Of a stretch of DNA of 64,000 nt, positions 58,946 through 64,000 are shown piece after piece. Source of the DNA: Luidia sarsii (taxonomy: Eukaryota; Echinodermata; Asteroidea; Paxillosida; Luidiidae); contig OX465113.1 in the NCBI GenBank assembly GCA_949987565.1, forward strand, positions 8,302,270 to 8,366,269, written 5' to 3'. Positions within the stretch are counted from its first letter, which is position 1. The number at the start of each line of letters is the position of its first letter. A program made the position numbers and the translations under genes. Below the pieces are notes generated by a model that was given only the letters and a program-made list of their open reading frames with translations, ran no database searches and was not told where the DNA came from.

Positions 58946-61900
58946 CTAAAAGCAATCATTCATGGAATCATTCATGGTGAATTGGTGATGAGAATTATAA
59001 AACAAAGCCAAGGAATATGGACTGGCCTGCATTTCAATGCAGTGGATCACTTTGCATATTCCAAGAACTACAATAAGTTGTCATTGGAATGAAATTGGAG
59101 CCATGATCCCTGGAGATAAATCATATGAAAGTCAATCGTTAAATGCTTCTAACTGGCGCCCCATCCAAAGGAAGCTGCCTATTTGAGGGCTGGATATAAA
59201 CTCAAACTCAGATGGCAAGAGTGTTATGTTAAAGGGGAATGAAACCCAGAGAAATATGTTGGCTTATCTGATTGAGTGTTAAAAACAACCTACAATTACC
59301 TATGTGCTACTCACCTACGAGTTTCATAAAGAGGGAAAAATCATGGAATTCGGTGGTCGAATTTACGTTCCCGCAAACCGCCATCTTTTCGAATGGCCCG
59401 ACAGTCACTGCGGGGGGTATGACACCACAACGGGAAACTCCCGCATGGGCGATATACACTCGCGAGCTGAACAATGGTGTACTGCCAGGCTTTTGGATGT
59501 CAAAATGCCAGCGGAAAAAGCTGAGGAAAACTTTCCGTGCAGTTCCCAACAAGGACAAGAGACCTGAATTGTTTAGGAAGTGGGCTGCGGCCATCAAAGT
59601 TGAGAAATTTCTCAAAGTATAAAGTTGAAATGACGTGATTTGTAGCGTGGTGATTGCTTATAGTCTCGATCTAGTCTCGAATTTCTAAACTTTGATGGCT
59701 GCAGCCCACTTCCTAACCATCTTGGGTCTCTTGTCCCATGTGGGAGTTTTCTGTTGCGATGTCATACCCCCCGCAGTGACTGGCGGGCCATTCGAAAAGA
59801 TGGCGGTTTGCGGGAACGTGAATTCGACCATTTTTCTCTCGGTTTCATCCCCCTTTAAATCAAAGGCGTGGGTTTAAATCCTGGTCTTGATAAATTTCTT
59901 TTAGGGAGGACAGGGTATTCATCCTTTAAACATTTTAACATTTCATTGTGGTTACTGTCAATCAGAAAAACAAACACACTGTGCACACTACTTCTATTCT
60001 GTCTTCTATTTTGAGAATGGGTACGGCTCTGAGATAAGATGGTAATTCAACGTTTAATACTGTGTGCTTTGCCTGCCTTCAGGAGACTACTGGATTCCAT
60101 CTGGTGATGTTGCTTCACTCATCCTCAATGTGATTGCTTTGTCAGTTATTCCCCATCCAGCTACTTGACTTCTCCGCTATTACCTGCTTGAGTTTTTTCT
60201 TCTTATCTTTGGCTGGCATTCTGTGATCACCGATGATGACTTCCAGCAGATCAGCAATGGCCTTCTGTGAGTGACTCAGCTTCTGGGCCTCATACTCAGC
60301 AACTGTCACCTTTTGACAGTACGAGGGCGCTGTTGGCTTCTGCTTCTCTGACACAGGGATGTACTTAACCTAGAACAAAGAACATGATGACTTATTCTTG
60401 GTCCTAATCTGAGAAAGAATTCAGGCTTAAATAGTTTGATATTAATCTAAATTTACAGAGTTTTACTTGGGGTGATACACAATTGTTGCACGCTGCTTAC
60501 TGACTTATTGAACTGCAAAGAAGATTCTCTAAAATTGGGAGGGACTGTTGATGGGATCAAAGGTCCTTTGAGAAAGGTCCTTCTTGGGTTGAAACATCAG
60601 ACCCTGTAAATTTTTTAGAAACCTTTTTTCTAGTTGTAAAATATAAGAGTAGAATCTATTTTTGTGAATGGAAATTGTAAAACTTATTAAATGCAACAAT
60701 AAAGGAAATGAAATTCCAACACAAACTATGAAATACTCAATCCAGCCACACAAGGTTGACATCCGAAAGAGGTTTGAATTTGAGAAAGGTCCTTCAAGGA
60801 TGCCAATGCCGGGCCTTCTAAATGATAAAAAACAGGGGCTTCCCCTTGGCTCTCACCTGACTTCTTCTTAGGTATTCCAGCCGGTCCTCCACATCCTCTC
60901 TAAGGTCACCAGACAGGGAGAAGACGTTGCCATGGTTATCCATCAGGTACTCAACGATGCGCGAGGAGAGGGCTTCGTTGTAATCGATCTCATTCTCAGC
61001 ACACAGGATTGCTCTGCTGAAGGTTTGTAGGACCTGCACCAGGGTAACCAAAATCTTCAGTGGGAAGAATCTGGAAATAAAGTTTGCCTTCCGTGTTTCC
61101 CAAACCTGATAGATGCACATGTACCTTGACTCTTAATTGGTCGATAAGTTTCTGTTTTTTGATTGTGTATGAATATGACAGGGTTGAACAAAAATTGTAA
61201 AAATGGATGTACCAAAGGTCAAATAGTACTCAGTCAAATGATGGTGTTGGTCATCTTAGACGTTAATTTTGTAGTACTTGTGAAAGGTCTTACTAGCCTA
61301 CTAGACTGCATACATTAGGCCCTAGTTTCTGGACCCAGACAATTGTGGTAAATTTCATCACAGGAACGACTACATACAAGCAAGAGCAAGACAAATGAGT
61401 GATGGAAAGAAACTATAAGACCCATCAGAACCAAAATGGGTTATCCAGCATGAATTGAGTTCCAATGGATCTCTGTGGAAATCCACCCCTGATCACCAAG
61501 GGACAGGGTCACAGTGAGATCAATAGCCAAGAGCCCGTCTATCACTTACAAGTTGCCTGGTTGTCTGCCGTCTACTGAGCACTAGATCAGGGTTGTTGTC
61601 CATCTTGGCCATGAGCTTCAGGAGCAGATGCACCTTGCGTCTGTCCACAGGGTTCAGGAGGAGACAGCAGAGCCTGAGGGCTTCCTCCGTGTAGGACTTG
61701 TCATCACTCAGGTACAGGCCTGCCAAAGGATAGCCACACAGTGAAGAGAGTGCTTGGAGCTTGACAAGGTTAACAATTCAAGTTAACACAGAGAATGATG
61801 AATATGAAGATGGAAAAGGAAAGGAGACAAGTTTGCAAACAATCTCTTTTTTGAGTTTGTGTGGGTCTGAAATGAACCGAGTGACAATGTTTCAAACGTT

Positions 61901-64000
61901 TATTTTCAAGTGATTACATGTAAACTATTCTCAACGTTACTTCAGAAAGGAAAGCCTGAAATCTCAAGAGAATAGGAGTTTGCCACGAAGAAGCCAAATC
62001 ATTTGGACATCAGGAAGAGCACACACTGACACACTAGGCTTAGCACACAGCCACACAAAGTTCAAAACAATGCATTATCTCAGACTCACAGATCACTCTT
62101 AAAAGAGAACAATGTTTGGCACATGAAGCGTACATGTACTGTAGGCAAAGAAAGGATTGAAATTCAATGTCCCAGTAAGGAATGTCATAAATACTTTCTG
62201 GTTGATCAGTGAAATGACACTTTTAGTCAACAAGTTAGTCAGACAAGACAAGACAAGACAAGAATAATAAATGAGGAAAAATGATGTGAGGATGGTGGTA
62301 GTTTATGAATGAAAGTTAAACTTGATTATACAGGATTATAGGATTATGAATTTATGATATATGATGATACACGAATACCGGTAAGTTGATTAAATTACAG
62401 TAGAATTTAGATATCATGAAAGATAATACTGGAGTGTCTGGTTGAAGACAAAGATTCGTCCATAATGGAATACATTTCAATTCAGGACCTGCACTTTTAC
62501 ATTTCTTGAGTAGCAGGCCTGGTTACCGGACAACTTTTTTTTGCGGGCAAATCTTTTGATGGTCCAAAATTTTGATTTCAAGCTGTTTTGCTATAATTCC
62601 AAGCGTGATTCTGAAAAATGGTCAGTATATTTGTAAATTGATATCAATCAAAGTGTAGCCACATTGCCCACATTACAATGATTGTTATTATATTAACAAG
62701 GAGGTTTTTAAAATGGAAAGTCAACCTTACTTTCTGTGCTGTTGATTCTTTTCAGGGAGCCAGTCTCCTCCAAGGTCTGGACCCCGATCGACCTAACGTC
62801 CCCTGAGCTGACACCGTCATGCAGCCTGCCCTCAACCTGACCACTAGACTCAGGGCTTGTGTGGCTGGCACTGCTTCCCCGGGAACTGTTGATGTCCGAG
62901 ATAGACACGGTAGCACGCAGAGGCCGAGGATAGGACGGACTGATTTTCCTCTGCTGGCCATTTGACGGGGTGGTTCCGTGAGAAGGGCCCTGTGGCTTTG
63001 CAGCTTGTAGATTGGGAGTTGAACCTCTGAGCTGGTATCCAAGCGAGACTGCCCGGGAGTGCCTCTGAGCGTCTCCGTCCCCACCCAGGCTCTTCTTCTT
63101 AAAGATCCGACTGATGAGCTCACTGGCCGAGCCAAATCGTTTAGAGACAAACAGATTGGGTGCAGCTGAGTCCCTGGCACGGCAGTCCTCTGGTGATGGG
63201 TCAGCGGCTTTGCCGAGATCATTCATGGATCCAAAGCCTCGTGGGTTGCTGACAGGAGGAGCTGAGCACTGCATCGGGAATCCGTAATTGGTATCTTTGA
63301 AGTTGGTAAGTGACTGGTCATCTCTGGTCTGGAAACCTGATGGTGGTCTATGAGAGGCAACTCCAGGAGCACTGCGTCTCTCATTCAAGATGATCTCGGA
63401 TGTGAACTTCCTCGAGCCATTGGTCAAGCCAGGGACTTGTTGAGGCCGATTGTCTTGGGTGTGGAGGTTCGACTTAGAAGAGGCCTTTGTGTCATGTTGC
63501 TGGATTGGTGCCGATTCTGGTCTCTGTCTGGCATGAGACCGATGACGACTCATCTCACAGAGCTCCTCAGGTGGGGCCTGGTCTTTGAGCCACTCCCGAC
63601 AATGTCTGCTAGACTCTGGCCTGGGTTGGCTCCTTGTAGGTCTGTCCTTAGACAAGGCCTGATGTCCTGTGGTGGGCTCTGATACACAGCGTCTCATCCC
63701 TTGGAGCTGGGTGTGTGGACGTCTGCTGTCCCCCACCAAGGGCTGGTGTTGGCATCCCTCCCACTCCACTCTGACATGGCCAGTGTTCATCACACTGTGG
63801 GATCGCTGAAGCCCCTTCTCAGCCAGCTGAGGACCAGTCACACCCCAGCCCCGATCACCAGCTGCAGATCCAGGACTTGGGCCATTCTCAGTCTGTGCTT
63901 TCGGCTGAGATGTGACACAGCCTGGGGGTATTCCTCTCACATCACCAATCCACCTCCGCCCATCCATCACCCTCAATCTCCTGGACACCACTTCTTGGGG
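58802..64000 (-). CDS. DEPDC1: DEPDC1 orthologue, C-terminal five exons (gene runs off the right edge)
   Basis: Exons in coding order: beyond 64000 to 62731, 61719-61550, 61033-60857, 60369-60184 and 58945-58802 (TGA 58804-58802). They join in frame to about 648 residues. The first visible exon is over 1.27 kb, Ser/Pro/Arg/Gln-rich and apparently disordered. This resembles the long alternatively spliced middle exon of human DEPDC1A. The next exons carry EALRLCCLLLNPVDRRKVHL, LQTFSRAILCAENEID, EYLMDNHGNVF, SYCQKVTVAEYEAQKLSHSQ and KKKKLKQ|FQRMYPDIYARRLP, all aligning with the RhoGAP-like and C-terminal part of DEPDC1. The known family has an N-terminal DEP domain and a RhoGAP-like region lacking full catalytic signature, and acts in mitosis and transcription repression. 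The DEP domain is outside the window. Confidence 0.88.
59229..59858. mobile_element. 630-bp inverted-repeat element carrying a THAP relic, in a DEPDC1 intron
   Basis: Ends TTAAAGGGGAATGAAACC (59229-59246) and GGTTTCATCCCCCTTTAA (59841-59858) are inverted with one or two mismatches. Long inner arms are also inverted: the block with AATTTACGTTCCCGCAAACC, CCATCTTTTCGAATGGCCCG and ACTGCGGGGGGTATGACA recurs reversed at 59750-59830. The two arms surround a THAP-like coding relic. It lies in the last DEPDC1 intron. Confidence 0.75.
59474..59622 (+). pseudogene. THAP zinc-finger domain relic with a frameshift
   Basis: ATG at 59474 opens MVYCQAFGCQNASGKS followed by TGA, fitting the M-x2-C-x-A-x-x-C-x-N start of THAP domains. 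A +1 or -1 shifted frame then reads KTFRAVPNKDKRPELFRKWA, fitting the F-x-x-P ... R-x-x-W core, and ends at 59622. So one THAP domain is split by a single-frame disruption. THAP domains are known in P-element-type transposases and in host THAP proteins. The downstream His/Cys zinc ligands cannot be seen. Confidence 0.65.
60184..60369 (-). CDS. DEPDC1: DEPDC1 exon (lysine-rich C-terminal region)
   Basis: 62 codons from VKYIPVSEKQKPTAPSYC to KDKKKKLKQ, donor GTAATA. It corresponds to the SAPSFC ... KEKKKKLKQ stretch of human DEPDC1. Confidence 0.93.
60476..60615 (-). repeat. Dispersed repeat, partial reversed copy
   Basis: It contains ATTGTTGCACGCTGCTTACTGAC (reversed tail) and further on GAGAAAGGTCCTTCTTGGGT with GAAACATCAGACCCT. 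A further head fragment is at 60780-60825. Both lie in DEPDC1 introns. Confidence 0.6.
60857..61033 (-). CDS. DEPDC1: DEPDC1 exon (QTFSRAIL region)
   Basis: 59 codons, phase 0 on both sides: VLQTFSRAILCAENEID to RLEYLRRSQ, donor GTGAGA. It aligns with QTFSRCIL and the LVTFLMDNY region of human DEPDC1. Confidence 0.93.
61550..61719 (-). CDS. DEPDC1: DEPDC1 exon (RhoGAP-like region, LRLCCLLL)
   Basis: 170 nt from acceptor GGCAG to donor GTAAGT. It encodes LYLSDDKSYTEEALRLCCLL and ends TTRQL. The LRLCCLLL-x5-RRK block is a signature shared with DEPDC1A and DEPDC1B. Confidence 0.92.
61720..62730. other. DEPDC1 intron between the long exon and the LRLCCLLL exon
   Basis: AT-rich with an ACAAG pentamer run at 62240-62262. 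No exon or element seen. Confidence 0.6.
62731..64000 (-). CDS. DEPDC1: DEPDC1 long low-complexity exon (partial at the right edge)
   Basis: Open from the window edge (frame starts with codon CCC at 64000-63998) to a GTAAGG donor at 62730. At least 423 codons, ending STE in phase 1. Rich in Ser, Pro, Arg and Gln with no folded domain; FKKKSLGGDGDAQRHSRA looks like a basic patch with candidate phosphorylation sites. Confidence 0.85.

Overview
This is a piece of an animal nuclear genome. The genes have GT-AG introns, TRIM23 and DEPDC1 orthologues are recognisable, and the gene-poor DNA is full of minisatellites, foldback elements and MITE-like inverted-repeat elements. Frequent aggcctac and acatgtacatgta strings and the protein divergence suggest a marine invertebrate, plausibly an echinoderm or another non-vertebrate deuterostome. 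That placement is an impression, not a proof.

Layout. 1-15.5 kb is intergenic. It holds a degenerate repeat, GA tracts, a 170-bp MITE, about 650 bp of telomere-like CCCTAG/CCCTAA hexamers, a CRE-site cluster and a 35-bp minisatellite. 15690-43716 (minus) is a complete TRIM23 orthologue that I could join from ten exons into a 572-residue RING / B-box / coiled-coil / ARF protein. Its introns carry a 3.2-kb higher-order minisatellite, a 0.9-kb polypyrimidine pentamer tract, 36-bp and 10-bp arrays and several MITEs. One intron uses a GC donor. 43.7-50.6 kb is intergenic, with inverted-repeat elements and a tRNA-like foldback. 50666-55693 (plus) is one long exon for a 1675-residue protein with about 33 C2H2 fingers, built from repeated three- or four-finger modules. 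55.7-58.8 kb is intergenic. 58802 to beyond 64000 (minus) holds the last five exons of a DEPDC1 orthologue; its N-terminal DEP domain lies outside the window.

The three genes are not an evident pathway: a ubiquitin ligase/ARF GTPase, a probable DNA-binding factor and a DEP/RhoGAP-like protein. TRIM23 and the zinc-finger gene are divergent; the zinc-finger gene and DEPDC1 are convergent. The most interesting items are the modular zinc-finger protein with re-used predicted DNA-contact residues, a THAP-domain relic inside an inverted-repeat element in a DEPDC1 intron, the GC-AG intron in the ARF domain of TRIM23, and the higher-order minisatellite in the same gene.
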